DNA from: CAWJMD01 sp963845675
Lineage (GTDB): Bacteria; Actinomycetota; Actinomycetes; Actinomycetales; CAWJMD01
Assembly (NCBI GenBank): GCA_963845675.1
Contig: CAWJSX010000003.1
Location: forward strand, 1 to 64,000
Direction: 5' to 3'
DNA length: 64,000 nt
Positions 55,405 through 64,000 of the stretch are shown piece after piece. Every line of letters begins with the position of its first letter. Position 1 is the first letter of the stretch. Made by a program: the position numbers and the translations under genes. The notes under the pieces are model-generated. The model saw nothing but the letters and a program-made list of their open reading frames with translations, was not told the DNA's origin and did no database searches.

Positions 55405-57279
55405 GTGCCCGCGCGGCCGGTGACCCCGAGGCCGAGCGACAGCGCGTCCGGTCTGCAGGCGGGCGGCCTGCCGGCCACACGTCGTGTGCGTCGCCTCCGC
55501 CGGCGGCTCGTCAGGCGCTCGCGGACGCTTGCCGCGCAGGTGCGTCGTCGCGCCCGTCCCCTCGCCCGAACCGTCGCCACCGACCTCGCGCGCGCCGGGT
55601 CGGCCGCGGTGCACCTGTGGCGCCGGTCCCTCCAGCTGCAGGTCGTGACGGCGACGATGGTGCTCGGGGTGGTCGGGACGACCGTGGTGGCCGCGTTCCT
55701 GGCCGGACAGGTCAGCGACCGGCTCCTCGAGGCGCGGCGGGCGCAGGCCTTCAGCGACTCGGCCCGGGCCAGCGAGGAGTTCCAGGCCCTGCTCGACGGC
55801 AGCGACGCCACGACGGAGGCGAAGGTCGAGGCCACCGTCCGCCGCGGCCTCGACGTCGTGGCCAGCACGGGCGGCGACTCCGCCGTGGGGGTGCTGCTGC
55901 TGCGTCAGCCGGACGCACCGACCACCCAGGTGCTGCCGGGCTTCGTCGTCGGACAGGTCCGTCCCTCGATCGTCCCCGGTCGGTTGCGCGACGCGGTGCA
56001 GACCGCGAGGGCGCAGCAGTCCGCCTCCGTGGAGCTGACCGGGATCGACGGCGGTGGCCGGTCCCAGCCGGGACTCGTCGTGGGCCAGCAGGTCGACGTC
56101 CCGCAGGCCGGCGGGTACGAGCTCTACTTCGTGGTCACCCTGCAGCGGGAGCAGGAGACGCTCGACTCGGTGCAACGCGTCCTGTCGCTCGGGATGGGGT
56201 CCCTGGTGCTGCTGCTCGGCGCGATCGCGTTCGTGGTCACCCGTCAGGTGGTGACCCCCGTGCGCCAGGCCGCCTCCGTCGCCGTCCGGCTGGCCGACGG
56301 CCGGCTGGACGAGCGGATGACCGAGCGCGGTGAGGACGACCTGGCTCGCCTGGCGCGGTCGTTCAACGAGATGGCGGCCAGCCTGCAGGACCAGATCGAG
56401 CAGATGGAGGAGCTGTCGCGGCTGCAGCGACGGTTCGTCTCGGACGTCTCCCACGAGCTGCGTACGCCGCTGACCACGATCCGCATGGCGGGTGAGGTCC
56501 TGCACGACGCGCGAGGCACGTTCGAGCCGGCGGTCGCGAGGTCGACCGAGCTGCTCTCGACCCAGCTGGACCGCTTCGAGGAGCTCCTCGCCGACCTGCT
56601 CGAGATCAGCCGCTTCGACGCCGGTGCGGCGGCGCTCGAGGCCGAGCCGGTCGACGTCGCGTCCGTGGTGCAGCGCGTCGTCGAGCTCGCGGGACCCCTT
56701 GCCGACCGGAGGGGCAGCGAGCTCCGCACGCACATGCCCGACGCCCCGACGATGGCCGAGGTCGACGCGCGCCGTGTGGAGCGGATCGTCCGCAACCTCG
56801 TCATCAACGCCATCGAGCACGGGGAGGGGCGCCCCGTCGACGTGTGGCTGGCCGCCGGTGCCGAGAACGTCGCGGTCCTCGTCCGCGACCGTGGAGTCGG
56901 CCTGCGGCCGTCCGACACCCAGCGGGTGTTCGACCGGTTCTGGCGGGCCGACCCCGCGAGGGCGCGCTCGACCGGGGGGACGGGGCTGGGCCTGTCGATC
57001 GCGCTCGAGGACGCGCACCTGCACGGCGGCCGACTCGAGGCGTGGGGGGAGGTCGGACGGGGTGCCGCCTTCCGGCTGACGCTGCCGCGCCGCGCCGGTG
57101 CAACGGCCGACTCGTCCCCCCTGCCGCTCGGGCCGGAGGGTGCCGGCGAGCCGGGCGCACCGCTCGTCACGGTCTCCCAGCGTGCCGTGCCGGAAGGCGG
57201 TTCGACCGCTCCCCACGTGCTGCCCCACGGGCTCGACCGTCGGTCGCGTCCCCGTGAGTCGGAGGGCTCGCGTGACTGA
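55405..57279 (+). CDS. mtrB: Sensor histidine kinase MtrB
   Basis: Membrane sensor kinase partner of MtrA. Intact, 624 residues, GTG start one base after the mtrA stop. A basic N-terminal tail of 70 residues precedes helix one (77-102) and an extracytoplasmic domain (about 103-257), then helix two (258-280), HAMP (281-335), and the dimerisation domain with His350 in VSDVSHELRTPLTT. The ATPase part shows VRNLVINAIEHGEG (N box), VRDRGVGLRPSDT (G1), FDRFWRADPARARSTGGTGL (F/G2) and ends with a long Pro/Gly-rich tail. Its stop overlaps the lpqB start by eight bases. Confidence 0.95.
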   Translation: MPARPVTPRPSDSASGLQAGGLPATRRVRRLRRRLVRRSRTLAAQVRRRARPLARTVATDLARAGSAAVHLWRRSLQLQVVTATMVLGVVGTTVVAAFLAGQVSDRLLEARRAQAFSDSARASEEFQALLDGSDATTEAKVEATVRRGLDVVASTGGDSAVGVLLLRQPDAPTTQVLPGFVVGQVRPSIVPGRLRDAVQTARAQQSASVELTGIDGGGRSQPGLVVGQQVDVPQAGGYELYFVVTLQREQETLDSVQRVLSLGMGSLVLLLGAIAFVVTRQVVTPVRQAASVAVRLADGRLDERMTERGEDDLARLARSFNEMAASLQDQIEQMEELSRLQRRFVSDVSHELRTPLTTIRMAGEVLHDARGTFEPAVARSTELLSTQLDRFEELLADLLEISRFDAGAAALEAEPVDVASVVQRVVELAGPLADRRGSELRTHMPDAPTMAEVDARRVERIVRNLVINAIEHGEGRPVDVWLAAGAENVAVLVRDRGVGLRPSDTQRVFDRFWRADPARARSTGGTGLGLSIALEDAHLHGGRLEAWGEVGRGAAFRLTLPRRAGATADSSPLPLGPEGAGEPGAPLVTVSQRAVPEGGSTAPHVLPHGLDRRSRPRESEGSRD

Positions 57280-59068
57280 GATCGGTTCCGTTACAGGGCT
57301 CGTCGCTCGACGGGGCCACAACGTGCTGCGCCTGGTCGCGTCCCTGCTGGCCGTGCTGGTGGTCGTGTCCGGGTGCGCGACCATCCCGACCGAGGGTGAG
57401 GTCGTGGCCGGTCGGCAGCTCGGCGGGGCGTTCGGCAGCGACGTGCGCGAGCTGATCAGCGGTCCCACGTCCGGTCAGACGCCGGCCGGCATCGTCGCCG
57501 GCTTCCTCGTGGCCGCGCAGGGCGCGCCCGACGACTACGAGGTCGCCCGCACCTTCCTGACCCCGGGAGCCGCGAGCACCTGGCGACCCGCCGACGAGAC
57601 CGTCGTCTACCGCGGGGGCACCCCGTCGGTGACCGTCCTGGAGGGCGGGGTCGAGCTGCCCGACGGGGGCGACGAGGTGAGTGGCGAGGTCGTGGCCGCG
57701 CGGCTGTCGGTCGAGGTGCTCGCGGTCGTCGACGAGCGCGGACGCTACCGGCAGCAGCCGCCGGGGACGACCCGCGAGCTCGAGATCGTCGTGCAGCGTG
57801 ACGCAGGTGAGTGGCGGATCTCGGCGCTCGATGACGTGGCGCTCCTGTCGGAGAGCGACTTCGCCGCCGGGTTCCGCAACTTCCCGGTGTTCTTCCTCGA
57901 CCCCACCAGGACGTTCCTCGTGCCGGAGGTCCGCTGGTTCCCGAACGGGCGCTCCACGGCGACGCGTCTGGTCGGCGAGCTCCTCGCCGGGCCGTCCGAG
58001 TGGCTCGCACCGGCGGTCCTGACCGCCTTCCCGCCCGGCACTGCCCTGGCGCCACCGGCCGCCGTGGTCGTCCAGGAACGGGCGGGCGTCGTCGACCTCA
58101 CCGCGGACGCGCTCCAGGCCGAGGACGCGGACCGCACCCTGATGCGGGCGCAGCTCGTGGCCACCCTCCAACCCGTGCTCGGGGTCAACCGCGTCCAGAT
58201 CAGGGTCGACGGCGGCGATCTCGACGACCCGCAGTCCGTCGCGCTGCCGACTCAGGACCCCGAGGTCGCAGGCCCGGCCGTGCTGGTCGCCGGCGACGCG
58301 CTCGTGCACCTGGAGAACAACCGGACACTGGCACCGGTCGCCGACCTCCCGGACCTGTCGGGTCTGGACGTCTCCCACCCGGGCGTGGGGACGGTGGGTG
58401 GGCCGTACGCGGTGCTGACCTCGGAACGCAGCGAGCTGCGACTCCTCGAGGTCGGCGCCACCGAGGTCCCTGCGCCCGTGCTGGTCGGCCCGGACCTGAC
58501 CGCGCCCTCGGTGGACTGGCGTGGCTGGGCCTGGGCCACCGCCCGACTCAGCACCGGGACCGTGACCGCGGCGACGGTCGACGGGAGCGTGCGCGAGGTC
58601 GAGGCGGCCTGGCTCGCAGGTCGTCAGGTGACGTCGCTACGGCTGGCGCGGGACGGCGCGCGGGTGGTCGTCGCCTCCACCGACGACTCCGGTGCAGGGC
58701 ACCTCGACCTCGCCGCCGTCGTCCGCGACGGCAACGGCGCGCCGGAGCGGCTGGTCCGGCAGGAGCCACAGGCTCAGGCGGTCGACCTCACGGGTGTGTC
58801 GGAGGTCGCGTGGGTCGACCACGTCCAGGTGGTGGTGCTGGGACGCACCGCGGACCAGCCGGACCCGCGCATCCGGGTCCTGACGCTGTCCGGGCCCGCA
58901 TCGCCGCCTTTCAGCCCCCTGCCGCAGGTCACGTCGGTCGCGGCGGCCAAGGGGGAGCGCAGCGTGCTCGCCGGCACGCGCGACGGAGGGCTCTACGCGC
59001 TGGCCGGCGCCGCCTGGGTCCAGATCCCCGACGCGCAGGGCGCGCACGACCCCGCCTTCCCCGGCTGA
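57272..59068 (+). CDS. lpqB: Lipoprotein LpqB
   Basis: An accessory lipoprotein that binds MtrB's sensor region and modulates MtrA. Intact, 598 residues. The lipobox is VSGC with Cys35, after LVASLLAVLVV. A GerMN domain (about residues 200-310) follows an N-terminal NTF2-like part: DYEVARTFLTPGAASTWRPA, then FFLDPTRTFLVPEVRWFPNG. The last 280 residues are a beta-propeller (ALVHLENNRTLAPVADLPDL, PSVDWRGWAWATARLSTGTV). The GTG at 57272 overlaps mtrB by eight bases. Third gene of the mtrA-mtrB-lpqB operon. Confidence 0.93.
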   Translation: MTEIGSVTGLVARRGHNVLRLVASLLAVLVVVSGCATIPTEGEVVAGRQLGGAFGSDVRELISGPTSGQTPAGIVAGFLVAAQGAPDDYEVARTFLTPGAASTWRPADETVVYRGGTPSVTVLEGGVELPDGGDEVSGEVVAARLSVEVLAVVDERGRYRQQPPGTTRELEIVVQRDAGEWRISALDDVALLSESDFAAGFRNFPVFFLDPTRTFLVPEVRWFPNGRSTATRLVGELLAGPSEWLAPAVLTAFPPGTALAPPAAVVVQERAGVVDLTADALQAEDADRTLMRAQLVATLQPVLGVNRVQIRVDGGDLDDPQSVALPTQDPEVAGPAVLVAGDALVHLENNRTLAPVADLPDLSGLDVSHPGVGTVGGPYAVLTSERSELRLLEVGATEVPAPVLVGPDLTAPSVDWRGWAWATARLSTGTVTAATVDGSVREVEAAWLAGRQVTSLRLARDGARVVVASTDDSGAGHLDLAAVVRDGNGAPERLVRQEPQAQAVDLTGVSEVAWVDHVQVVVLGRTADQPDPRIRVLTLSGPASPPFSPLPQVTSVAAAKGERSVLAGTRDGGLYALAGAAWVQIPDAQGAHDPAFPG

Positions 59069-59180
59069 CTGACGCCGGCAGGGACCAGGGTCGCCGTCCA
59101 CAGGTCGACCGTGGCTCGCGGTGTCCACAGCACGACGGCTCGACGGCCAGCCCGGGGCGCCTCCGGGACACCGTGGCCGC

Positions 59181-59947
59181 GTGCACACCGCCCGTCACCG
59201 GGCCGCCGCCGTGGGGTGGGCCCGGGCCCGCACCGAGCTGGCCCGTCTCGTGCTGCCGGTCGACTGCGCGGGCTGCGGGCTGCCGGACACCGACCTGTGC
59301 CGGCCCTGCCTGCGGGATCTCACGGGGCCTCCCGGCCCGGTGGAGCAGCTGGTGGGCGCGGAGCCCCGCGAGTGGGCGGCGCTGCGCGTTCCCCTGCACG
59401 CGGTGACGGAGTTCGCAGCGGGCCCACGTCGGTCGCTGGTGGCATGGAAGGACGGGGGACGGGGGACCTCACACCGGTCGTGGCAGCGGCCCTCGCCCGC
59501 GTGCTGGGCTCCCTGCTGTGCGGGACGCCGCCTCGCACCGTGGTGGTGCTGGCGGTGCCGTCGGCGGGAGCAGCGGTCCGCCGTCGCGGGGCGGACGTGG
59601 TCCGGGACGCGACGGCCCTCGCCGTCCGCCGGCTCGCTGACCGCTCGGCCGGCCATCGGCTCGAGACGCGCCGCCTGCTGCGACACGCCGGTGGAGGGGT
59701 CGACCAGTCGGTGGTCGGTGCCGGCGGGCGCGCCGCCAACGTGGCGGGCAGGCTGAGGTGCGTGGGTGACCTGCGGGGTCGGGAGGTCGTGCTCGTCGAC
59801 GACGTCGTCACGACCGGCGCGACGCTGGCGGAGGCGGCCCGCGTCGTGTCGTCGGCCGGTGCCGTGGTGAGCGGTGCCGCGGTCGTCGCGGCGACGCGTC
59901 GCCGCGATCTGCGACCGGGACTCCCAGAGGGTCGGTGGGTGGTCTAA
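59181..59947 (+). CDS. comF: ComF-family phosphoribosyltransferase-like protein (one frameshift near 59460)
   Basis: A protein with an N-terminal zinc finger and a C-terminal PRTase fold, related to the competence protein ComF; its role outside competence is unknown. Part one (GTG 59181) has LARLVLPVDCAGCGLPDTDL and CRPCLRDL (zinc cysteines), then FAAGPRRSLVAWKDGGR. Near 59460 the frame moves by -1 (or +2). Part two has VVVLAVPSAGAAVRRRGADV and the PRPP loop VVLVDDVVTTGATLAEAARV. About 255 residues. Its place between lpqB and hpf matches Rv3242c. Confidence 0.85.
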
Positions 59948-59950
59948 CGT
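59945..59950 (+). promoter_or_regulatory. Putative -10 box (TAACGT) upstream of hpf
   Basis: TAACGT overlaps the end of comF. It would give hpf a leader of about 165 nt. The 174-bp gap otherwise shows no clear hairpin. Confidence 0.35.
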
Positions 59951-60121
59951 CAGGGGATGGCTGCACCCACCGGGACGAGCCGACCCCCTGCGCGGGAGCG
60001 CACGGACGAGGGTCGAGGCCACCGGTGTGGAGCCCGATGCGAGCGGGGGTGGTGCTGAGGACACAGACGCCGGGTCATCCGGCCCGGCCGGCACGCATTC
60101 GGCGACGAGAGGACACCCGAA

Positions 60122-60776
60122 GTGGAGATCGTGGTCACCGCCCGGCACGTGGAGATCCCTGACCGGTTCCGTCGACACCTGGAGGAGAAGCTCGCCAAGG
60201 TCGAGCAGCTCAGTCCACGCGTACAGCGCATCGACGTCGAGCTGAGTCACGAGACCAACCCCCGCCAGTCCGACTTCTCCGAGAGGGTCGAGCTGACGGT
60301 GCGGGCCAAGGGCCCGGTGATCCGCGCAGAGGCAAGTGCCGACGACCCGTACGCCGCACTGGACCTGGCGCAGGAGAAGTTGCTGGAGCGGCTTCGCCGG
60401 GCGCGGGACCGGCGCAAGGTCCACCACGGCCGGCACAATCCGACCTCGGTCCACGAGGCGCTCGCCGGCCTGCCGGTCGAACCGCCCTCGGTCAACGGCA
60501 ACGCACCGGCTGCCGACGCCGACACCGACGAGCACCGACGAGGCGGGGGCCTCGCCGATCGTGATCCGCGAGAAGACCCACCAGGCGACGCCGATGAGCG
60601 TCGACGAGGCGCTCAGCCAGATGGAGCTCGTCGGTCACGACTTCTACCTGTTCACCTGCGCGGAGACCGGACTGCCGAGCGTCGTGTACCGACGCAGCGG
60701 CTGGTCGTACGGCGTCCTGCGCCTCGAGGCCGTCTCCGCGCCGGAGGAGGCGCACCCCGTCGGAGCCACCGGCTGA
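60122..60776 (+). CDS. hpf: Ribosome hibernation-promoting factor, long form (one frameshift near 60535)
   Basis: Binds the 30S subunit and dimerises or inactivates ribosomes in stationary phase. Part one (GTG 60122) reads EIVVTARHVEIPDRFRRHLE, VELTVRAKGPVIRAEASADD and PYAALDLAQEKLLERLRRAR, the HPF/RaiA domain. A +1 shift near 60535 in the acidic linker leads to the long-form C-terminal domain: IVIREKTHQATPMSVDEALS and ELVGHDFYLFTCAETGLPSV. About 218 residues. Position before secA matches other actinobacteria. Confidence 0.93.
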
Positions 60777-60882
60777 GACGGGACCCGTCCGGACGGTCGG
60801 CGGTGGCATGATCGAGGCCACCGCGGCCGCCCGGCCCCGGTCCGAGCTCCCGCGCCCGAGCGCGTGGACGGCAGGAGGTCCC

Positions 60883-61600
60883 GTGCAGCACGACCCCTCC
60901 GTCGACGCCGAGCCCGCGAGCGCCCCGCGCGGCGACGCGGAGCGGATCCGCGTGCTGGTCGCCGACGACCACGTGCTGTACCGGCGGGGCCTGGAGATGG
61001 TGCTCGGCACCGAGGACGACATCGAGATCGTCGGCGAGGCGGGTGACGGTGCCGAGGCGATCGCGCGCGCCGAGGAGCTGCTGCCGGACATCGTGCTGAT
61101 GGACATCCGGATGCCGCGCCGCTCGGGCATCGAGGCGTGCACGGCGATCAAGAACGCCGTGCCCAGCACGCGGATCGTCATGCTCACCATCAGCGACGAC
61201 GAGAGCGACCTGTTCGACGCCGTCCGTGCCGGCGCCAACGGGTACCTGCTCAAGGACGTCCCCGGTGAGGACATCGCGGCGGGTCTCCGCGCGGTGATGG
61301 AGGGGCAGTCGTTGATCAGCCCCTCGATGGCCGGCGCCCTGCTGGCGGAGTTCGCGGAGCTGTCCAAGCGCTCCGCAGCCCGTGCAGACCGTCCCCACCC
61401 CGCGGCTGACGGAGCGCGAGATGGAGGTGCTCAGGCTGGTCGCCCGTGGCATGGCGAACCGCGACATCGCGACGGCCCTGTTCATCTCCGAGAACACGGT
61501 GAAGAACCACGTGCGCAACATCCTCGAGAAGCTCCAGCTTCACTCCCGCATGGAGGCCGTCGTGTACGCCGTCCGCGAGAAGATCCTCGACCTGTCCTGA
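60883..61600 (+). CDS. NarL/LuxR-type response regulator (one frameshift near 61385)
   Basis: A two-domain transcription factor. Receiver: RIRVLVADDHVLYRRGLEMV with the acidic pair, and phospho-acceptor Asp74 in DIVLMDIRMPRRSG; Lys in GYLLKDVPGEDIAA. A +1 shift near 61385 falls in the linker. The helix-turn-helix is PRLTEREMEVLRLVARGMAN, RDIATALFISENTVKNHVRN, ILEKLQLHSRMEAVVYAV. GTG 60883 was chosen because AGGAGG precedes it. No cognate kinase gene is in the window, so it is an orphan here. Target genes unknown. Confidence 0.88.
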
Positions 61601-61623
61601 GCCGGTCCCGAGCTCTCCTGGTC

Positions 61624-61629
61624 TAGCCT
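61624..61629 (+). promoter_or_regulatory. Putative -10 box (TAGCCT), leaderless pentapeptide-repeat gene
   Basis: TAGCCT ends eight bases before the GTG at 61638, as in leaderless transcripts. Confidence 0.45.
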
Positions 61630-61637
61630 CGGCCCCC

Positions 61638-62249
61638 GTGACGCTGACCCCGGACGCCGACCACGACGGCGAGGAGCTCGCCGGTCTCGACCTGGACGGA
61701 CAGAGCGCAGCCAACGCACGCTTCCTCGACTGCCGTCTCACCGACTGCTCGCTCGACGGGACGGTGCTGCGGCGGGCCCGGTTCGTCGACTGCCACCTGG
61801 AACGCGTCCGGTCGTCCGACCTCGACGCGGCGGAGTCGTCCTGGCTCGACACCACGGTGTCCGGGTCGCGGCTGGGTGCGGTGAGGGCCTTCGGCGCCGA
61901 GTGGACGCGGGTGCGCATCGAGGGCGGCAAGGTGGACTACCTCAACCTGCGGGACGCGGAGCTCGTGGACGTCACCCTCAGCGGCTGCGTCATCGAGGAG
62001 CTCGACCTCGGCCGCGCCACCGTGCGACGCCTCGTGGTAGAGGACTGCCGGATCGGCCGCCTCGACGTGACGGGCGCCGACCTGACCGACGTCGACCTGC
62101 GCGGTGCGGACCTGTCGGCGCTGGCGGGCCTGGCGTCGCTGGCGGGCGCGACCATCTCCTCGTCGCAGCTGGTCGAGCTCGCGCCGGCGCTGGCCGACCA
62201 CCTCGGTCTCGTCGTCAGCGACGCGGGTCAGCGCAGGGACGCCGGGTGA
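61638..62249 (+). CDS. Pentapeptide-repeat protein
   Basis: An intact 203-residue protein. Successive A(D/N)LxX-type pentapeptides are seen as LAGLDLDGQSAANARFLDCR, LTDCSLDGTVLRRARFVDCH, LNLRDAELVDVTLSGCVIEE, LDVTGADLTDVDLRGADLSA. They would form a right-handed quadrilateral beta-helix. Some such proteins mimic DNA and bind gyrase, but nothing here fixes that function. Its 3' end overlaps the convergent GNAT gene by 22 bp. Confidence 0.82.
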   Translation: MTLTPDADHDGEELAGLDLDGQSAANARFLDCRLTDCSLDGTVLRRARFVDCHLERVRSSDLDAAESSWLDTTVSGSRLGAVRAFGAEWTRVRIEGGKVDYLNLRDAELVDVTLSGCVIEELDLGRATVRRLVVEDCRIGRLDVTGADLTDVDLRGADLSALAGLASLAGATISSSQLVELAPALADHLGLVVSDAGQRRDAG

Positions 62250-63424
62250 GCCCAGGCGCTCTCGAGCTCCTCGGCGAGGAGGTCGTAGCGCACCAGGTCC
62301 TCGCGCCGGCCGTCCCTGAGGCGCTCGGCCAGCCGGTCGCACCCGACCTCGGTGAAGCCGGCAGAGCGCGCCACCCCGTGGGAGGCGTGGTTGCCGCGGG
62401 CCACCCGCAGGAGGACCCGCTCGAGGGAGAGCCCGCCGTCGTCGAGCGGCAGCAGGCCGTGCCGGGCGACGGCCCTCAGGGTCCGTGTGGCGACGGACCG
62501 GCGCCGCGCGTCCGGGTGGACCCAGTAGCCGATCTCCCCGCTGCGGGCCGCCCCGTGCCCCAGCCCCATCAGGCCGATCACCCCGAGCAGCGTGTCGGCG
62601 TCGAGCGTCGGCGACGGCCCAGTAGACGCCGTTGGCCTGGGCGTGCTCCTCGTCACGGGAGGCGATGAAGACGGCGGCGTCGGCGAGGGTGTACGGATCC
62701 GGAAGCTCGGGCAGCCACCGCTGGGTCGAGGGGTGCGAGCAGGCCTGCATGATCCGCTCGACGTCGGCGGGAACGAGGCCACGCAGGACCAGGTCGCCGA
62801 CCTCGACCCGCTCGGGCCCCAGCCACGGCTGCACGGCGCGGAGGTCGTCGCCACGACGCAGCGAGCCGACCCAGCCGTCCACGGGCACCCCGTGGAGCGG
62901 CAGCAGTCCCCGTACGCGGCCCTCGACCCTGAACCCGGACGCCCAGGCCACCCGACGGGACGGCCAGTTGCCCACCTCTGCCCTCCAGTGCAGCGCCTCG
63001 AGGCAGGGTCCGTCGTCGGAGAACGACCACCTGGCCGCCTCGCGCAGCGCCGCGGACATCGCACCGCGGCCCCACGCGTGCGCCCCGAGCATGAAACCGA
63101 CCTCGGCAGTGCCGTCGTCACGCGGGCGGATGCCGACCTGCCCGGCGGGCCGGCCACCGAGGTCGACCATCCACGCGCACTCGACCCTGGCCCGCCCAGC
63201 GCCAACGGCCCAGTGCTCGCCAGGCCGCGGCCCGGCCGCCGACCCACTCCTCGCGCGTGGGCCGCCGTGAACGGGCGGGGCGGCCCCGCGAGCCAGCGAC
63301 CCACCTGCTCGTCGCGGATCATCGTCGACCAGCGCGGCACGTCCTCGTCGCGGTGCGCCCGGAGCCGCACCGTCTCGCCACGTCGCGTGCGCGTCGTGAG
63401 CGTCGGTGCGGAGGCCGGCAGCAT
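62228..63424 (-). CDS. Tandem GNAT-family N-acetyltransferase (about three frameshifts)
   Basis: About 398 residues with two acetyltransferase halves, both cytosolic. Half one starts LPASAPTLTTRTRRGETVRL and, after shifts near 63200-63265, reads AWMVDLGGRPAGQVGIRPRD and GAHAWGRGAMSAALREAARW (acetyl-CoA loop). Half two starts WLGPERVEVGDLVLRGLVPA and has SGEIGYWVHPDARRRSVATR, with another shift near 62610. It ends LLAEELESAWAHPASLR. The RimJ-like features suggest a ribosomal-protein or amine acceptor, unproved. It is convergent with the pentapeptide gene. Confidence 0.75.
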   Translation of the reverse strand: MLPASAPTLTTRTRRGETVRLRAHRDEDVPRWSTMIRDEQVGRWLAGPPRPFTAAHARGVGRRPGRGLASTGPLALGGPGSSARGWSTSVAGPPGRSASARVTTALPRSVSCSGRTRGAAVRCPRRCARRPGGRSPTTDPASRRCTGGQRWATGRPVGWPGRPGSGSRAAYGDCCRSTGCPWTAGSARCVVATTSAPCSRGWGPSGSRSATWSCVASFPPTSSGSCRPARTPRPSGGCPSFRIRTPSPTPPSSSPPVTRSTPRPTASTGPSPTLDADTLLGVIGLMGLGHGAARSGEIGYWVHPDARRRSVATRTLRAVARHGLLPLDDGGLSLERVLLRVARGNHASHGVARSAGFTEVGCDRLAERLRDGRREDLVRYDLLAEELESAWAHPASLR

Positions 63425-63494
63425 CCCGCTCACCCTGTCCGATCTCACGCCGTCGGCACAATCGCGATCTTGACAGGCCTGTGAGGGTGGACCC

Positions 63495-63786
63495 ATGGAG
63501 GACGAGCCGGTCGTCGAGGACGACCCAGCACGTTCCCGGTACGTCGATCCGGGTCGGCGACGAGGTGGCAGGCTTCAGCGAGTACAGGCGCCGCGACGAG
63601 GTGACGGTCTTCGTCCACACCGAGGTCGACGACGACTACGAGGGGCAGGGGCTGGGCTCGACGCTGGTGCGCGGTGCCCTCGAGGACGTGCGTTCCGCCG
63701 GCGGAACGATCCGGACGCCCTGCCCGTTCGTCCGCTCGTACGTGGAGCGCCATCCCGAGTTCACCGACCTGCTGGCTGCCGGCTGA
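63495..63786 (+). CDS. Small GNAT protein (YidJ/YjdJ-like; one frameshift near 63545)
   Basis: A 95-residue GCN5-related protein. The ATG at 63495 gives MEDEPVVEDDPARSRYV. An inserted G near 63545 then shifts to IRVGDEVAGFSEYRRRDEVT, and the acetyl-CoA part is DYEGQGLGSTLVRGALEDVR, CPFVRSYVERHPEF. These fit the short GNAT family. The substrate is unknown. It is divergent from the tandem GNAT gene and lies just before secA. Confidence 0.82.
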
Positions 63787-63805
63787 GGCTGCCCGGGCGC
63801 CCCCG

Positions 63806-63811
63806 TACGAT
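63806..63811 (+). promoter_or_regulatory. Putative -10 box (TACGAT) of secA
   Basis: TACGAT lies 70 bp before the GTG at 63881. GAGACCGA occurs twice just after it (63820-63840), and CGGGAGCTG precedes the GTG as a ribosome site. Confidence 0.45.
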
Positions 63812-63880
63812 GACGCCCGAGACCGATCTGCGAGACCGACCGACGAAGACCCACCCAGGCGAACACCGGGAGCTGACGAC

Positions 63881-64000
63881 GTGCCCATCCTCGACCGACT
63901 GCTGCGAGCCGGAGAAGGTCGCATCATCAAGAAGCTGCAGGGCCTCGCCGCGCAGGTGAACGCCCTCGAGGACGACTTCGTCGCCATGTCGGACGCCGAG
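63881..64000 (+). CDS. secA: Preprotein translocase ATPase SecA, N-terminus (partial)
   Basis: The last 120 bases encode VPILDRLLRAGEGRIIKKLQ followed by GLAAQVNALEDDFVAMSDAE, the start of SecA1 of actinobacteria. SecA drives export of unfolded proteins through SecYEG. The gene runs off the window's end. Its position after hpf, comF, lpqB and mtrAB matches the conserved actinobacterial order. Confidence 0.95.
   Translation, partial: MPILDRLLRAGEGRIIKKLQGLAAQVNALEDDFVAMSDAE

Noticed and set aside
59957..60058. 33-codon ORF at leaderless distance after TAACGT
   Set aside because: Arg/Gly/Pro-rich text with no family; better read as the hpf leader.
61638..62249. Qnr-type gyrase protection by the pentapeptide protein
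   Set aside because: Repeat pattern alone does not show it, and the repeats are irregular; no neighbouring evidence.
63470..63475. Perfect TTGACA upstream of the small GNAT gene
   Set aside because: It is only 20 bp before the ATG and has no -10 at 16-18 bp downstream, so it is probably chance.

Overview
The window is high-GC DNA with dense genes, frequent GTG starts, 4-bp start/stop overlaps and TAnnnT-type -10 boxes. It carries MtrAB-LpqB, a WhiB protein, F420 genes (cofD, cofE), DUF3499 and DUF5719. This is an actinobacterium, probably of the Nocardioidaceae (Nocardioides/Aeromicrobium type); the genus is a guess. No tRNA, rRNA, insertion sequence, prophage or CRISPR array was seen, and no gene-free stretch exceeds about 230 bp.

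Layout. (1) 1-17952 is a surface-polysaccharide locus. It holds the end of a polysaccharide ABC-exporter ATPase, several GT4-type glycosyltransferases (one a tandem fusion), an O-acyltransferase with an SGNH domain, a Tat-exported SGNH hydrolase and an FkbM methyltransferase. It also has all five enzyme types (WbpA/B/D/E/I-like) needed to turn UDP-GlcNAc into a UDP-diacetamido-mannuronic acid. (2) 18067-27024 holds four secreted proteins with different N-terminal domains (SpoIID/LytB, PGRP amidase, a jelly-roll-like domain, an M15/LAS-like peptidase). Each ends in the same five-copy FG-GAP-like repeat module. A two-subunit CoA transferase (scoAB) lies among them. (3) 27017-32126 holds TIGR03089, DUF3105, a HhH-GPD DNA glycosylase, a cupin, cofE and cofD. 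(4) 32318-43058 holds WhiB2, a large membrane GT2, DUF5719, a zincin-like protein, DUF3499, a small zinc ribbon, manB, a Trm112-like protein, a SIS-domain sugar isomerase and a CDF transporter. (5) 43066-54570 holds an amidohydrolase, ahcY, a RibD-C protein, then an RDD/SpoIIM pair and a DUF4129-DUF4350-MoxR-DUF58 operon. (6) 54725-64000 holds mtrA-mtrB-lpqB, comF, hpf, a NarL-type regulator, a pentapeptide-repeat protein, two GNAT proteins and the start of secA. Blocks 4-6 follow, as far as I recall, the order around Rv3240c-Rv3262 of Mycobacterium tuberculosis (secA1-hpf-comF-lpqB-mtrB-mtrA-sahH-...-manB-whiB2-fbiA-fbiB).

Sequence quality. About 20 genes are split by frameshifts, including mtrA and hpf, which are normally indispensable. 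Where the frame change can be read, most are +1, as a single inserted base would give. The breaks cluster (13.3-18.4 kb and 32.7-33.7 kb are worst; 43.1-54.6 kb has none). I read most as sequencing errors, so broken genes are listed as CDS with the break positions.

How the parts fit: the first half builds, exports and modifies a surface glycan and supplies wall hydrolases with a shared binding module. The second half supplies mannose-phosphate precursors, cofactor F420, methyl-cycle housekeeping and the MtrAB envelope-sensing system next to SecA.
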